The notes under the pieces were generated by a model, which saw only the letters and a program-made list of their open reading frames with translations, was not told the origin of the DNA and made no database searches. Positions 41,306-50,042 of a DNA stretch of 64,000 nucleotides are shown here, in pieces. Source of the DNA: Amycolatopsis lexingtonensis (GTDB lineage: Bacteria > Actinomycetota > Actinomycetes > Mycobacteriales > Pseudonocardiaceae); NCBI RefSeq assembly GCF_014873755.1, contig NZ_JADBEG010000001.1, positions 2,668,501-2,732,500 on the forward strand, read 5' to 3'. Positions within the stretch are counted from its first letter, which is position 1; each line of letters starts with the position of its first letter. The position numbers were made by a program, and so were the translations under genes.

Positions 41306-43642
41306 TCAGTAGGTGTGGTCGAGGCCGTCGGTCGGCGAGGCGGGCACGGGCGGGACGAACGTCTTGACCTCGAAGCCGATGGGGGCGTCGTGGTTGATCG
41401 GGAACCGCTTCGGGACCTTCCCGGTGGCGCGGGCGTACGCGCACGCGACGGCCGCGAACGAACACGCGACGGCCGCCTCGCCCGCCCCGCCGGGCTGTTC
41501 GCCGTGCGAGGGCATGACGATGGGGGTGAAGTCCGCGGGCACGTTCCACTGGCGGGTGTAGAAGTAGTTGTCCCAGCTGGCTTCCAGGAAGTGCCCGTCC
41601 TTGAGGTGGACGCTGCTGGTGAGCGCGAGCGCCATGCCGTCGGCGAACCCGCCCATCACCTGCGCTTCGAGCCCGCGCGGGTTCACCACGAGCCCGATGT
41701 CGATCGCGACGACGGCCTTCGTGACCCGGGGGCCGCCGACGCCGTCGCGGATCTTGCGGTTCACCGTCTCCGGGCGGCAGTCGATCTCGACCAGGCACGC
41801 GCTCGCGCCCTTGTACTCCTTGTGGATCGCGATGCCCTGCGCGCAGCCCGCGGGCAGCTGCCGTCCCCAGCCGCCGACCTCGGCGACCTTGCGGAGCACG
41901 CCCTTCACGACGTCGCTCTTGAGGAATTCCAGCCGGAAGTCCAGCGGGTCCTTGCCGACCGTCTTGGCCAGCATGTCGACCACCAGCTCGGCGGCGCAGC
42001 CGACGTCCGGCGAGTAGATGTTGCGCATCGAGCCGGTGTTGAAACGCTGGTCGGTCTCGGTGAGGAGCTGGTCGACGACGCCGAAGTTGTACGGCGCCTC
42101 CTGGGTGAGCGCGAAAATGGTCTCCGCGACGCCGAGGTTGGCCAGGCCGGTCGGCAGCTTCGTCGCGACCGCGGTGAGCGCCTCGCCGAGGCCGTGCCGG
42201 AACGACGTCTCGACCGAGGTGTGGCGCTGCTCGAACGTCAGCACGTTGCCGGCCAGGATCGTCGCGCGCACCCGCGAGGTCGCCATCGGGTGCAGCCTGC
42301 CTTGGCGCGGCTCGTCGGCCCGGTGCCACATCAGCCGGACCGGCTTGCCGAACGCCTTCGACGCCCGCGCGGCCTCGACCGCGTGGTCGTTGAACAGTTT
42401 GTGCCCGAACGAGCCGCCGCCGGTGATGACGTTGACCTTCACCTTGTCCTGCGGCAGGCCGACGGCCTGCGCGACCTCGCTCTGGGCGACGATCGGCGAC
42501 TTCAGCCCGGCCCAGACCTCGGCGCTGCCCGCCCGGACGTCGGCGATCGCGGCGTAGGGCTCGAGCGCGGCGCTGGAGCGGAACATGAACTCGAAGTCCG
42601 CGTCGACGGTCTTGGTCAGCAGCGGCACCTTCGGCACGGCCAGGGGCAGCTCGGCCTTGCGCAGGTTCGCCAGCACCGATTCGTCGTCCTGGCCTTCGAC
42701 GCTGCCGGGGCCCCAGTCGACGCGCAGCGCGCGCACGCCGTCGATGCACTGGCCGAACGTCTCCGCGCGCACGGCGACGCCGGTGGGGATCATCGCGACG
42801 TCGGTGACGCCGGGCAGCGCCAGCACGTCGGCCTTGTTGAGGATCGCCTTCGGGTGGCCGTTGAGCGTCGGCGGCCGGCAGACCATCGTGGGCAGCGCGC
42901 CCGGGACGTCGAGGTCCATCGCGAACTGCTTGCGGCCGGTGACGATGTCGTACGCGTCGACGCGGTTGCGCGGCTTGCCGAGCACCTTGAACTCCGACGC
43001 GGCCTTCAGCAGGCTCGGGTCGAGCGTGACCTGCTTGGTCTCGCTCGCCGCGGCCTTGGTGGCGAGCTCGCCGTAGGTCGCGGTCGAGCCGTCCGGCGCG
43101 CTGATCACCCCGGCCTTGGACTGCAGCAGGGCGATGTTCGAACCGAGCAGGAGCGCCGCCGCTTCGAGGAGCTGCTGCTTCGCGATCGCCGCGGCGACGC
43201 GGATCGGCGTGAACGTCGAGATCGTCGTGTTGGACCCGCCGGTCAGCTGGTTGAACAGCAGCTCCGGGCGCGCCGGGGCGAGGGAGACGCGCACCTTCTC
43301 CACCGGCAGGTCCAGCTCTTCGGCGATGATCATCGCCGTCGACGTGGTGATGCCCTGGCCCACCTCGGCCCGCGGCAGCTCGAACGCCGCCGTGCCGTCG
43401 GGGTGCACCGTGACGGTGATGAGCTGCGACGTCGGCAGCGCGGCGTCGGTGAGCGCGTCGTTGAGGTCGTAGAGCTCGGGCGGCTGCGGCAGCGACGGCA
43501 CCGAGGCGGCGGCCGGGGAGCTCTGCCCCAGGTCCGCGGCGACGACCAGGGTGCCGGCCGCGAGGACGTAACCGAAGAATCCGCGCCGGGAGACGCCCCG
43601 GGGCGCGTTGCCGGCGTTCGGAGCGTCGTGGCTGAGGGTCAC
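41306..43642 (-). CDS. Molybdopterin-binding large subunit of an aldehyde/N-heterocycle oxidoreductase (IorB-like)
   Basis: 778 aa. GTG start with GGGGAG four bases upstream. Tat-like signal (SRRGFFGYVLAAGTLVVAA) suggests export of the assembled complex. Family landmarks: ELPRAEVGQGITTSTAMIIAEEL, TGGSNTTIS, VITGGGSFGHKLFNDHAVE and the catalytic-Glu region GGAGEAAVACSF. Single chain, without FAD subunit, as in IorAB. Substrate probably an aldehyde or N-heterocycle; it could feed the nearby aromatic pathway. Confidence 0.93.
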   Translation of the reverse strand: MTLSHDAPNAGNAPRGVSRRGFFGYVLAAGTLVVAADLGQSSPAAASVPSLPQPPELYDLNDALTDAALPTSQLITVTVHPDGTAAFELPRAEVGQGITTSTAMIIAEELDLPVEKVRVSLAPARPELLFNQLTGGSNTTISTFTPIRVAAAIAKQQLLEAAALLLGSNIALLQSKAGVISAPDGSTATYGELATKAAASETKQVTLDPSLLKAASEFKVLGKPRNRVDAYDIVTGRKQFAMDLDVPGALPTMVCRPPTLNGHPKAILNKADVLALPGVTDVAMIPTGVAVRAETFGQCIDGVRALRVDWGPGSVEGQDDESVLANLRKAELPLAVPKVPLLTKTVDADFEFMFRSSAALEPYAAIADVRAGSAEVWAGLKSPIVAQSEVAQAVGLPQDKVKVNVITGGGSFGHKLFNDHAVEAARASKAFGKPVRLMWHRADEPRQGRLHPMATSRVRATILAGNVLTFEQRHTSVETSFRHGLGEALTAVATKLPTGLANLGVAETIFALTQEAPYNFGVVDQLLTETDQRFNTGSMRNIYSPDVGCAAELVVDMLAKTVGKDPLDFRLEFLKSDVVKGVLRKVAEVGGWGRQLPAGCAQGIAIHKEYKGASACLVEIDCRPETVNRKIRDGVGGPRVTKAVVAIDIGLVVNPRGLEAQVMGGFADGMALALTSSVHLKDGHFLEASWDNYFYTRQWNVPADFTPIVMPSHGEQPGGAGEAAVACSFAAVACAYARATGKVPKRFPINHDAPIGFEVKTFVPPVPASPTDGLDHTY

Positions 43643-43720
43643 GCTGCTCCCCTTTCGAGGTGGCGGGAAGGGACCCACCGGTTCGGGCGGTGGTGGGAGA
43701 TCACCCTGCCCCCTGGGGAG

Positions 43721-43755
43721 CGCGCCGGGTGTTCAACTTCTGGACACCCGGCGCG
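43721..43755 (-). terminator. Strong stem-loop after the acyl-CoA synthetase gene
   Basis: Twelve-base perfect arms CGCGCCGGGTGT and ACACCCGGCGCG around an 11-nt loop, 28 bp beyond the leftward synthetase stop at 43783. No U-tract follows, as is common in high-GC actinomycetes. It lies 79 bp upstream of iorB and could alternatively be an operator. Confidence 0.65.
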
Positions 43756-43782
43756 GGCCGCCGTGCGTACCCTGCCTCGACG

Positions 43783-45468
43783 TCAGCCGATGAGGTCGCG
43801 CTCGGCGAACTCGCCCGGGACCGGCCCCTCCCCCGCGTGCAGCTTCTCCTCGCGTTCCCGCAGCTCGACGCGGCGGATCTTGCCCGAAATGGTCTTCGGC
43901 AGTTCGGCGAACTCGAGCCGCCGGATCCGCTTGTAGGGGGCCAGGTTCTCCCGCGCGTACCGCAGGATCGCGGCCGCGGTGCCGGCGTCCGGCTCGTGCC
44001 CGGCCGCGAGGACGACGTACGCCTTCGGCACCGCCAGCCGGACCGGGTCGGGGGACGGGACGACGGCCGCTTCGGCCACGGCTTCGTGTTCCAGCAGCAC
44101 GCTTTCCAGCTCGAACGGCGAGATCCGGTAGTCCGACGCCTTGAACACGTCGTCGGCCCGGCCGACGTAGGTGAGGTAGCCGTCTTCGTCGCGGCTGCCG
44201 ACGTCGCCGGTGTGGTAGAAACCGCCGCGCATGACCTCGGCGGTGCGCTCGGGGTCGTCGCGGTAGCCCGCCATCAGGCCGAGCGGGCGGTCACGCAGGT
44301 CGAGGCAGATTTCGCCCTCGTCGCCGGGCTCGCCGGTCGCCGGGTCGACGAGCACGACCGGGTACCCGGGCATCGGGCGGCCCATCGACCCGGGCTTGAC
44401 GCGCTGGCCGGGCGCGTTGGCGATCTGGACGGTGGTTTCCGTCTGGCCGAAGCCGTCCCGGATGGTGACGCCCCAGGCCCGCTCGACCTGCTCGATGACC
44501 TCGGGGTTGAGCGGCTCACCGGCCCCGACGACCTTCTTCGGCGGGGTCTTCAGCGCCGTCAGGTCGGCCTGGATGAGCATCCGCCACACCGTCGGCGGCG
44601 CGCAGAAGCTCGTCACGCCGCACCGGTCCATCTGGGCCAGCAGCGCCTTCGCGTCGAACCGGTCGTAGTTGTGGATGAACACCGTCGCGCCCGCGTTCCA
44701 CGGCGCGAAGACGTTGCTCCACGCGTGTTTCGCCCAGCCCGGCGAGGAGATGTTGAGGTGGACGTCGCCGGGTTCGAGCCCGATCCAGTACATCGTGGAC
44801 AGGTGGCCGACCGGGTAGCTGGCGTGCGTGTGCTCGACCAGCTTCGGCAGCGCCGTCGTGCCGGAGGTGAAGTACAGCAGCAGGGTGTCCGACGCCCGGG
44901 TCGGGCCGTCCGGGGTGAAGGCGGGCTCGCTCGCGTAGGCCCCGGCGAAGTCCAGCCAGCCCTCGGCGGGCTCGCCGACGGCGATCCGGGTGTAGCCGCC
45001 GTCGGGGAACTTGGCGGTGTCGCGGTCACGGGCCACGACGTGCCGGACGCGGCCGCGGGTGACGCGGTCGGGCAGGTCGGCCGGGCCGAGCAGGGTGGAC
45101 GCGGGGATCACGACGGCGCCGAGCTTCATCGCCGCGAGCAGCACCTCCCACAGCTCGACCTGGTTGCCGAGCATGAGCAGCAGCCGCTCGCCCCGGCGGA
45201 CGCCCTGCGCGCGCAGCCAGTTCGCGACCCGGTTCGAGCGTTCGGCGAGCTCGGCGAACGTGTACTTCGCTTCGCTGCCGTCCTCCTCGACCAGCCAGAG
45301 GGCGGGCCGCGTGGCGGACTCCGGGTCGGCGGCCAGCGCGTCGAACCAGTCGAGCGCCCAGTTGAACTCGGTCAGCTCGGGCCACCGGAAGCCGGCGACG
45401 GCCGCGTCGTGGTCTTCGCGGTGGTCAAGCAGGAACCGGCGGGCGGACCGGAACGGCTCGTCAGTCAT
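43783..45468 (-). CDS. AMP-dependent acyl-CoA synthetase
   Basis: 561 aa of the ANL superfamily, acetyl/medium-chain acyl-CoA-synthetase-like. P-loop YFTSGTTALPKLVEHTH, A5 region GFGQTETT, A7 TGDVGSRDEDGYLTYVGRADD, A8 KASDYRISPFELES and the C-terminal catalytic Lys in LPKTISGKIRR. ATG with GGAG five bases upstream. Activates a carboxylic acid as its CoA thioester. Divergent from the GAF-LuxR gene, which likely regulates it. Confidence 0.93.
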   Translation of the reverse strand: MTDEPFRSARRFLLDHREDHDAAVAGFRWPELTEFNWALDWFDALAADPESATRPALWLVEEDGSEAKYTFAELAERSNRVANWLRAQGVRRGERLLLMLGNQVELWEVLLAAMKLGAVVIPASTLLGPADLPDRVTRGRVRHVVARDRDTAKFPDGGYTRIAVGEPAEGWLDFAGAYASEPAFTPDGPTRASDTLLLYFTSGTTALPKLVEHTHASYPVGHLSTMYWIGLEPGDVHLNISSPGWAKHAWSNVFAPWNAGATVFIHNYDRFDAKALLAQMDRCGVTSFCAPPTVWRMLIQADLTALKTPPKKVVGAGEPLNPEVIEQVERAWGVTIRDGFGQTETTVQIANAPGQRVKPGSMGRPMPGYPVVLVDPATGEPGDEGEICLDLRDRPLGLMAGYRDDPERTAEVMRGGFYHTGDVGSRDEDGYLTYVGRADDVFKASDYRISPFELESVLLEHEAVAEAAVVPSPDPVRLAVPKAYVVLAAGHEPDAGTAAAILRYARENLAPYKRIRRLEFAELPKTISGKIRRVELREREEKLHAGEGPVPGEFAERDLIG

Positions 45469-45524
45469 GGGCTCTCCTCGTCGAGTGCGGGGACGTATCA
45501 TCCGGAGCACCCGACCGGGCCGGC

Positions 45525-45542
45525 TACCCCCGGGCGGGGGTA
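45525..45542. promoter_or_regulatory. Dyad TACCCCC-gggc-GGGGGTA in the divergent promoter
   Basis: Seven-base perfect arms, 4-base centre, 17 bp before the GTG of the LuxR-type gene and within the 90-bp gap to the synthetase. A candidate binding site for the LuxR-type dimer. It could also be a hairpin in the regulator's leader. Confidence 0.5.
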
Positions 45543-45558
45543 CCGAAGGAGGTCCACC

Positions 45559-46347
45559 GTGGTGCTGCGGCCCGCCGACGACGACCTCTACCGGCGTGCC
45601 CTGCGGGGCATCCGGCAGCGCACGGGGGTGCCGCTGGCCTTCGCCGGCCGGTTGCGCGAGCGCCGCCTGGTGCTGTCCCACTTCCTCGGCGCGCGGACGG
45701 ACGGGCTGCACGACCTGCGGGTCGAACCGGGCAAGGGCGTCGGCGGCACGGTGCTCGCCCGGCTCCGCCCGCACGGGGTGTCCGACTACCGGGCCGCGCG
45801 GTCGATCACCCACGACTACGACGACCCGGTGCTCGGCGAGGGCATCCACGCGACGATCGCCGTCCCGGTCGCCACCCGCGGCCGCGTCGACGGCGTGCTG
45901 TACGCGGCGGTCCGCGACGACCTCCCGCTGGGCGACCGCGCGACCGCCGCCCTGCTCGCCGTCGCCGACGGCGTGGCGCGCGAGCTGGCCATCCGCGACG
46001 AGGTCGACCACCGCCTGGAGCTGCTCGGCGCCGCCGCACCCGACGGACTGCGCGCCGAGCTGGCCGCCATCGCGGCCGACGCGCCCCCGGGCCCGCTGCG
46101 GGACCGCCTGCGGCGCCTGTGCGAACGCTTCGAGGGCCCCGCCCCCGCCGAGACGTCGTTGTCCGCCCGCGAACTCGACGTCCTCGGCGAAGTGGCCCTG
46201 GGCTGCACGAACGCGGAGGCCGCCGCGCGGCTCGCGCTGAAGCCCGAGACCGTCAAGGCGTACTTGCGCAGCGCGATGGCGAAGCTCGGCGTGCACCGCC
46301 GCCAGCAGGCGGTGCTCGCCGCGCGCCGGCTCGGCGTCCTCCCCTGA
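45559..46347 (+). CDS. GAF-domain LuxR-type transcriptional regulator
   Basis: 262 aa. GTG with AAGGAGG six bases upstream. Residues ~15-150: GAF-like sensor (GIRQRTGVPLAFAGRL, LRVEPGKGVGGTVLA, GIHATIAVPVATRGRVDGVL). C-terminal LuxR HTH (LSARELDVLGEVALG, TNAEAAARLALKPETVKAYL, MAKLGVHRRQQAVLAAR). Members next to acyl-CoA synthetases typically control acyl or acetate metabolism. Convergent with an amidohydrolase (3-bp gap). Confidence 0.92.
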   Translation: MVLRPADDDLYRRALRGIRQRTGVPLAFAGRLRERRLVLSHFLGARTDGLHDLRVEPGKGVGGTVLARLRPHGVSDYRAARSITHDYDDPVLGEGIHATIAVPVATRGRVDGVLYAAVRDDLPLGDRATAALLAVADGVARELAIRDEVDHRLELLGAAAPDGLRAELAAIAADAPPGPLRDRLRRLCERFEGPAPAETSLSARELDVLGEVALGCTNAEAAARLALKPETVKAYLRSAMAKLGVHRRQQAVLAARRLGVLP

Positions 46348-46350
46348 CCG

Positions 46351-47292
46351 TCAGAGCCGCGGGAACAGCCGCGAGCAGTTGCGCGTCGTCAGCTCGCGCC
46401 AGGTCGTGCCCGCCGGCTGCGGTGCCGCGTCGATGCTCGCCAGCTGGGCGGCCACCGCCGCCGGCGGGGTCCAGCAGAAGTCGCTGCCGTACAGCAGGCG
46501 CTCGGTGCCGAACGCGCGCTCGAACGCCGGGACCTGGTGCGGGAACGGCGTGCCCGCGATGTCGAACCACAGCTCGCCGATCTGCCCGGGCACCGTCGGG
46601 CCGCCGGACTCCCCGGCGAACGCCGTGCGGAACAGCTCGAGGCGCTCGGCCAGCAGCGGCAGCACACCGCCGCCGTGGGTGAAGATCCACGGGATGCCCG
46701 GGTGCCGCGCCGGAACGCCCGCGAAGACGAGGTCGCTGACCGCGCGGCCGGTGTCGTAGAGGAACTCCAGCATCGGCCGCGGCCTGCCGAGCGAAATCCC
46801 CTCGGCGTGTGGAGGTGACGTCGGGTGCACGAACACCGGCGTCCGGCGGCGTTCCAGCTCCGTCCACAACGGACCGAACGCCGGGTCGCCGAGGTAGCGG
46901 CCGGCCGCGTTGGTCTCGATCGTGACGCCGTCGCTGCCCAGTTCGTCCACGGCGTAGGCGAGTTCGGCCAGCGCACCGTCCACATCGGGCAGTGGCAGCG
47001 ATGCGAAGTGCCCGAACCGGTCCGGGTGCGCGCGGCGGACCGCCGCGCCGGTGTCGTTGACGTGCCGCGCGAGTTTCCGCGCCGCGGCGTCGTCGCCGAA
47101 GTGGACGCCCGGCGACGAAATCGACAGCAGGGAAACCGCGACGCCCCAGCGGTCCATCAGTTCGAGGTGCGTCGAGGCGTCCCAGTTCGGCCAGCCGGGC
47201 ATGCCGTCCGGCCGGGCGTGCCCGGCCGCGATCGCGGCTTCGACGTACTCCGGGGTGAGGAAGTGCGCGTGGACGTCGACCAGTCCGCTCAT
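46351..47292 (-). CDS. Amidohydrolase-2 family hydrolase/decarboxylase (ACMSD-like)
   Basis: 313 aa metal-dependent TIM barrel. Metal ligands: VDVHAHF (HxH) at the N terminus, VFVHPTSP (His), IFTHGGG (His) and LYGSDFCW (Asp). The family includes 2-amino-3-carboxymuconate-semialdehyde decarboxylase and other non-oxidative decarboxylases of aromatic or muconate acids, which fits the adjacent meta-cleavage genes. ATG overlaps the stop of a 26-codon ORF (ATGA). Confidence 0.92.
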   Translation of the reverse strand: MSGLVDVHAHFLTPEYVEAAIAAGHARPDGMPGWPNWDASTHLELMDRWGVAVSLLSISSPGVHFGDDAAARKLARHVNDTGAAVRRAHPDRFGHFASLPLPDVDGALAELAYAVDELGSDGVTIETNAAGRYLGDPAFGPLWTELERRRTPVFVHPTSPPHAEGISLGRPRPMLEFLYDTGRAVSDLVFAGVPARHPGIPWIFTHGGGVLPLLAERLELFRTAFAGESGGPTVPGQIGELWFDIAGTPFPHQVPAFERAFGTERLLYGSDFCWTPPAAVAAQLASIDAAPQPAGTTWRELTTRNCSRLFPRL

Positions 47293-47369
47293 GCGCGGCC
47301 CTCGCTGACGCTCGGCCCGGCCTGAGCGGCACGCGCAGTGTCTGATGATTCGCTCGCAGACTCGCTCAT
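47289..47369 (-). CDS. 26-codon micro-ORF coupled between two amidohydrolase genes
   Basis: The ATG overlaps the upstream amidohydrolase stop as ATGA and its own TGA overlaps the downstream ATG as ATGA. The frame therefore exactly bridges the 73-bp gap. The product begins MSESASESSDTARA and is polar and Ser/Ala-rich with no predicted structure. It may serve only to carry ribosomes across the gap (translational coupling) rather than make a functional peptide. Confidence 0.45.
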   Translation of the reverse strand: MSESASESSDTARAAQAGPSVSEGRA

Positions 47370-48409
47370 GCGACCACCTCGCCGGCCGCCCAGACGCGGC
47401 GGACCTTCGCCGTCGCCGTGCTGTCCCGGGTCGGGTCGCCGTCGACGAGCACCAGGTCCGCCCGCAGGCCCTCGCGTACGGCCCCGCGATCCGGCAGCCC
47501 GAAGTGGCGGGCGGGCAGCTCGGTCGCCGCGCGCAGGACGTCCACTTCGGACAGTCCGGCGCCGGCCAGCAGCCCGAGTTCCTCGTGCAGGCTTGAACCC
47601 GGGACGACCGGGAACGGCAGCATCGGCGCGGAAAACGCGTCCGTGCCGGCCAGGATCGGCACGCCGGCCGCGTGCAGCACGGCGACCGACTCACGGCTGA
47701 ACTCGTAGCCCTCGGCGCCGAGCTTGGTCGTGAGCGCCGCCATCATCGTCAGCGTGGGCACGGCGACCTGGCCCCGCTCGGCCATCCGGGCGGCGGTCTC
47801 CGTGTCGAGGACGCCGTCGCGCGGCACGTGGGTGACGACGTCCGCCCCGGCCTGGACGGCGCGGTGGTAGGCGTCGACTGACGACGCGTGGGCGACGGTG
47901 CGCTTGCCGTGCGCCTTGGCTTCGGCGACCACGGCGTCGATGGTCGCTTGGCCGAGCAGGTCGCCCTCGATGACGACCTTGAGGTAGTCGGACCCTTCGG
48001 CGACGCGGCGGGCGACGAACTCCGCGGCCTGCCCGGGCGCGGTGAGGATCGCCTCGGCGGGCATGCCGGGCAGCTTCGCGTGGTTGCCGCCCGGGCCGAT
48101 CGCGGGCAGGCCCGCGCTGCGGATGTCGGGGACCCGGCCGCGGAAGGAGTCGACCTGCTCGCGGGGCCAGCACGCCATGTCGAGCGCCGTCGTGATCCCG
48201 TGCGCGGCGAGCGCGGCCAGGTCGTCCGGGGTGCGCAGGTGCACGTGGGCGTCGATGAGCCCGGGCAGGAGCGTGGCGCCGGCGCAGTCGACGACCTCGG
48301 CGCCGGCCGGGTCGGTGCCGAGCACCGCGCCGTCGAGCACGACGGTCGTGGGCTCGGTCAGGCCGGCGCCGTCGAAGACGCGCACGCCGGTCAACGCGGT
48401 CTTGGTCAT
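47366..48409 (-). CDS. Amidohydrolase (imidazolonepropionase/dipeptidase-like)
   Basis: 347 aa cyclic-amidohydrolase fold. Ligands: LLPGLIDAHVHL (HxH), SDYLKVVIEGD (candidate bridging Lys), TVAHASS (His), VVTHVPRDG (His), ILAGTDAF (Asp), with a small N-terminal beta domain completed at the C terminus (LVLVDGDPTRD). ATG overlaps the GntR stop (ATGA). Probably hydrolyses an amide or ester precursor of the aromatic substrate. Confidence 0.9.
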   Translation of the reverse strand: MTKTALTGVRVFDGAGLTEPTTVVLDGAVLGTDPAGAEVVDCAGATLLPGLIDAHVHLRTPDDLAALAAHGITTALDMACWPREQVDSFRGRVPDIRSAGLPAIGPGGNHAKLPGMPAEAILTAPGQAAEFVARRVAEGSDYLKVVIEGDLLGQATIDAVVAEAKAHGKRTVAHASSVDAYHRAVQAGADVVTHVPRDGVLDTETAARMAERGQVAVPTLTMMAALTTKLGAEGYEFSRESVAVLHAAGVPILAGTDAFSAPMLPFPVVPGSSLHEELGLLAGAGLSEVDVLRAATELPARHFGLPDRGAVREGLRADLVLVDGDPTRDSTATAKVRRVWAAGEVVA

Positions 48410-49098
48410 GAGTCCGTCCCGGGCAGGCTGAGGCTCGACTCCATCAGGATCTCCCTCGTGCGGTTGATGTGCGCCTCGAACCGGGCGACCGCCAGCTCGG
48501 CGTCGTGTGCCAAGGCCGCGTCCACCAGGCCCTGGTGCTCGCCGGCGACGTCGCGGTGCCGCTCCTCGCCGCCGGGGCCGGACCAGGCGCGGTAGAGCTC
48601 CGCCGCGTCGGACAGCCGGGTGCAGACGTCGAGCAGCACCGCGTTGCCGCACGCCTTGATCAGCGTGTGGTGGAACTCCAGGTGCGCGCGGGCCCATTCT
48701 TCGTTGCGCCGCACCGGCGGCCCCGGCAAGAGCATCGGCTGCCCGGCGAGCCGGTGGTGTGCGGCCAGCACCTCGGACTCCCAGGTGACGTCGCCGCGCT
48801 GCACGGACAGCCGCAGCGCCGAGCCTTCGTTGATCGCCCTCGCCTCGGTCAGGTCGGCGAGCGCCCGCATCGACAGCGGCGTCACCCGGAACCCGCGGTT
48901 GCGGTCGACCTGCACGAGGTCCTTGGCCGCGAGCAGGCCCAGCGCCTCGCGCACGACGCTCAAGCTGACCCCGTGCCCGGCGCTCAGGTCGGCGGCCTTC
49001 AGCCGCTCCCCCGGCGCCAGCTCGCCGTTGAGGATCGCCGACCGCAGCCGGGTGTACACCGACACGGCCAGGCTCTCGCCGCCCGCTCTCTTCGCCAT
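48406..49098 (-). CDS. GntR-family (FCD domain) transcriptional regulator
   Basis: 230 aa. Winged helix at ~10-75 (VYTRLRSAILNGELAPGERL, LSVVREALGLLAAKDLV, RGFRVTPLS) and an FCD ligand domain with metal-site residues (LEFHHTLIKACGN, VAGEHQGLVDAAL, RFEAHINRTREIL). First gene of the leftward amidohydrolase operon and divergent from the FAH operon. The 16-bp palindrome between them is its likely operator, so it probably represses both arms until an aromatic acid binds. Confidence 0.93.
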   Translation of the reverse strand: MAKRAGGESLAVSVYTRLRSAILNGELAPGERLKAADLSAGHGVSLSVVREALGLLAAKDLVQVDRNRGFRVTPLSMRALADLTEARAINEGSALRLSVQRGDVTWESEVLAAHHRLAGQPMLLPGPPVRRNEEWARAHLEFHHTLIKACGNAVLLDVCTRLSDAAELYRAWSGPGGEERHRDVAGEHQGLVDAALAHDAELAVARFEAHINRTREILMESSLSLPGTDS

Positions 49099-49124
49099 GC
49101 CGAGACGGTAACACACTCTTCGCG

Positions 49125-49140
49125 CAAGAATCGATTCTTG
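49125..49140. promoter_or_regulatory. 16-bp perfect palindrome, probable GntR operator
   Basis: CAAGAATCGATTCTTG lies 26 bp before the GntR start and 2 bp before the -35 of the rightward operon. AT-rich, perfect and centrally placed in the divergent promoter. Confidence 0.75.
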
Positions 49141-49142
49141 TC

Positions 49143-49171
49143 TTGACAGTCGCATATGACGGGCAGAGTAT
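49143..49171 (+). promoter_or_regulatory. Promoter of the aromatic-catabolism operon
   Basis: Consensus -35 TTGACA (49143-49148), 17-bp spacer, weak -10 GAGTAT (49166-49171); start near 49178, ~20 nt before the FAH ATG. The operator palindrome touches the -35, so repressor binding would block polymerase. Confidence 0.65.
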
Positions 49172-49199
49172 GAGATTCCTCCACCGAAAGGCACCCCTC

Positions 49200-50042
49200 A
49201 TGCGGATCGCCAATCTCGACGGCCGGCTCGTCCTCCTCACCGCCGGCGGCGCCGTCGACGTCGAACACGCCAGCGCGCGGCGCTTCGCCGCCGACCCCCA
49301 CGCCGGCTACGCCCGCTGGGACGAGTTCACCGCCTGGGCGGCCGATTTCGAGGCCACCGAAGCGGAAGCCTTCGACGAGGCCCGCCTGCGGGCGCCTTCG
49401 CCGACACCGTCGCAGGTCTTCGGCGTCGGCTTGAACTACCGCGACCACGCCGCCGAATCCGGCCTCGGCCTGCCGGATTCCCCCGCCGTGTTCACGAAGT
49501 TCCCCAGCTGCCTGACCGGCCCGTACGGCGCGATCGCGCTCACCGGGTCCACTGTGGACTGGGAGGTCGAGCTCGTCGTCGTGATCGGCCGCGAGGCGCG
49601 GAACGTGCCCGCTGAGCGCGGCTGGGACCACGTCGCCGGGCTGACCGCGGGACAGGACCTCTCCGACCGGACCGTGCAGCTGGCCGGCCCGGCCCCGCAG
49701 TTCAGCCTCGGCAAGTCCGCGCCCGGCTTCGGGCCGACCGGGCCGTGGCTGGTCACGCCGGACGAGTTCGCCGACCGCGACAACCTGGAGCTGAGCTCCG
49801 CGGTCAACGGCGAGTCCGTGCAGAAGGGCCGCACCAGCGACCTCATCTTTTCGGTACCCGAACTGGTCGCGCGGCTGTCGGCGATCCTGCCGCTGCGCCC
49901 CGGCGACCTGATCTTCACCGGCACGCCGTCCGGCGTCGGCATGGCCCGCAGCCCGCAGCGGTTCCTGGCCGCCGGGGACGAGCTGGTCACGACGGTCGAA
50001 GGCATCGGCTCGATGCGCCACCGGTTCACGGGGCCGGCATGA
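49200..50042 (+). CDS. Fumarylacetoacetate hydrolase-family protein
   Basis: 280 aa. Conserved FAH core: VFGVGLNYRDHAAE, AVFTKFPSCLTGP, metal-binding Glu pair in VDWEVELVVVIG, GFGPTGPWLVTPDE and LIFTGTPSGVGMARSP. Acts on acylpyruvates or 2-hydroxydienoates, late products of meta-cleavage. ATG with GAAAGG upstream; its stop overlaps the reductase start (ATGA). Confidence 0.93.
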   Translation: MRIANLDGRLVLLTAGGAVDVEHASARRFAADPHAGYARWDEFTAWAADFEATEAEAFDEARLRAPSPTPSQVFGVGLNYRDHAAESGLGLPDSPAVFTKFPSCLTGPYGAIALTGSTVDWEVELVVVIGREARNVPAERGWDHVAGLTAGQDLSDRTVQLAGPAPQFSLGKSAPGFGPTGPWLVTPDEFADRDNLELSSAVNGESVQKGRTSDLIFSVPELVARLSAILPLRPGDLIFTGTPSGVGMARSPQRFLAAGDELVTTVEGIGSMRHRFTGPA

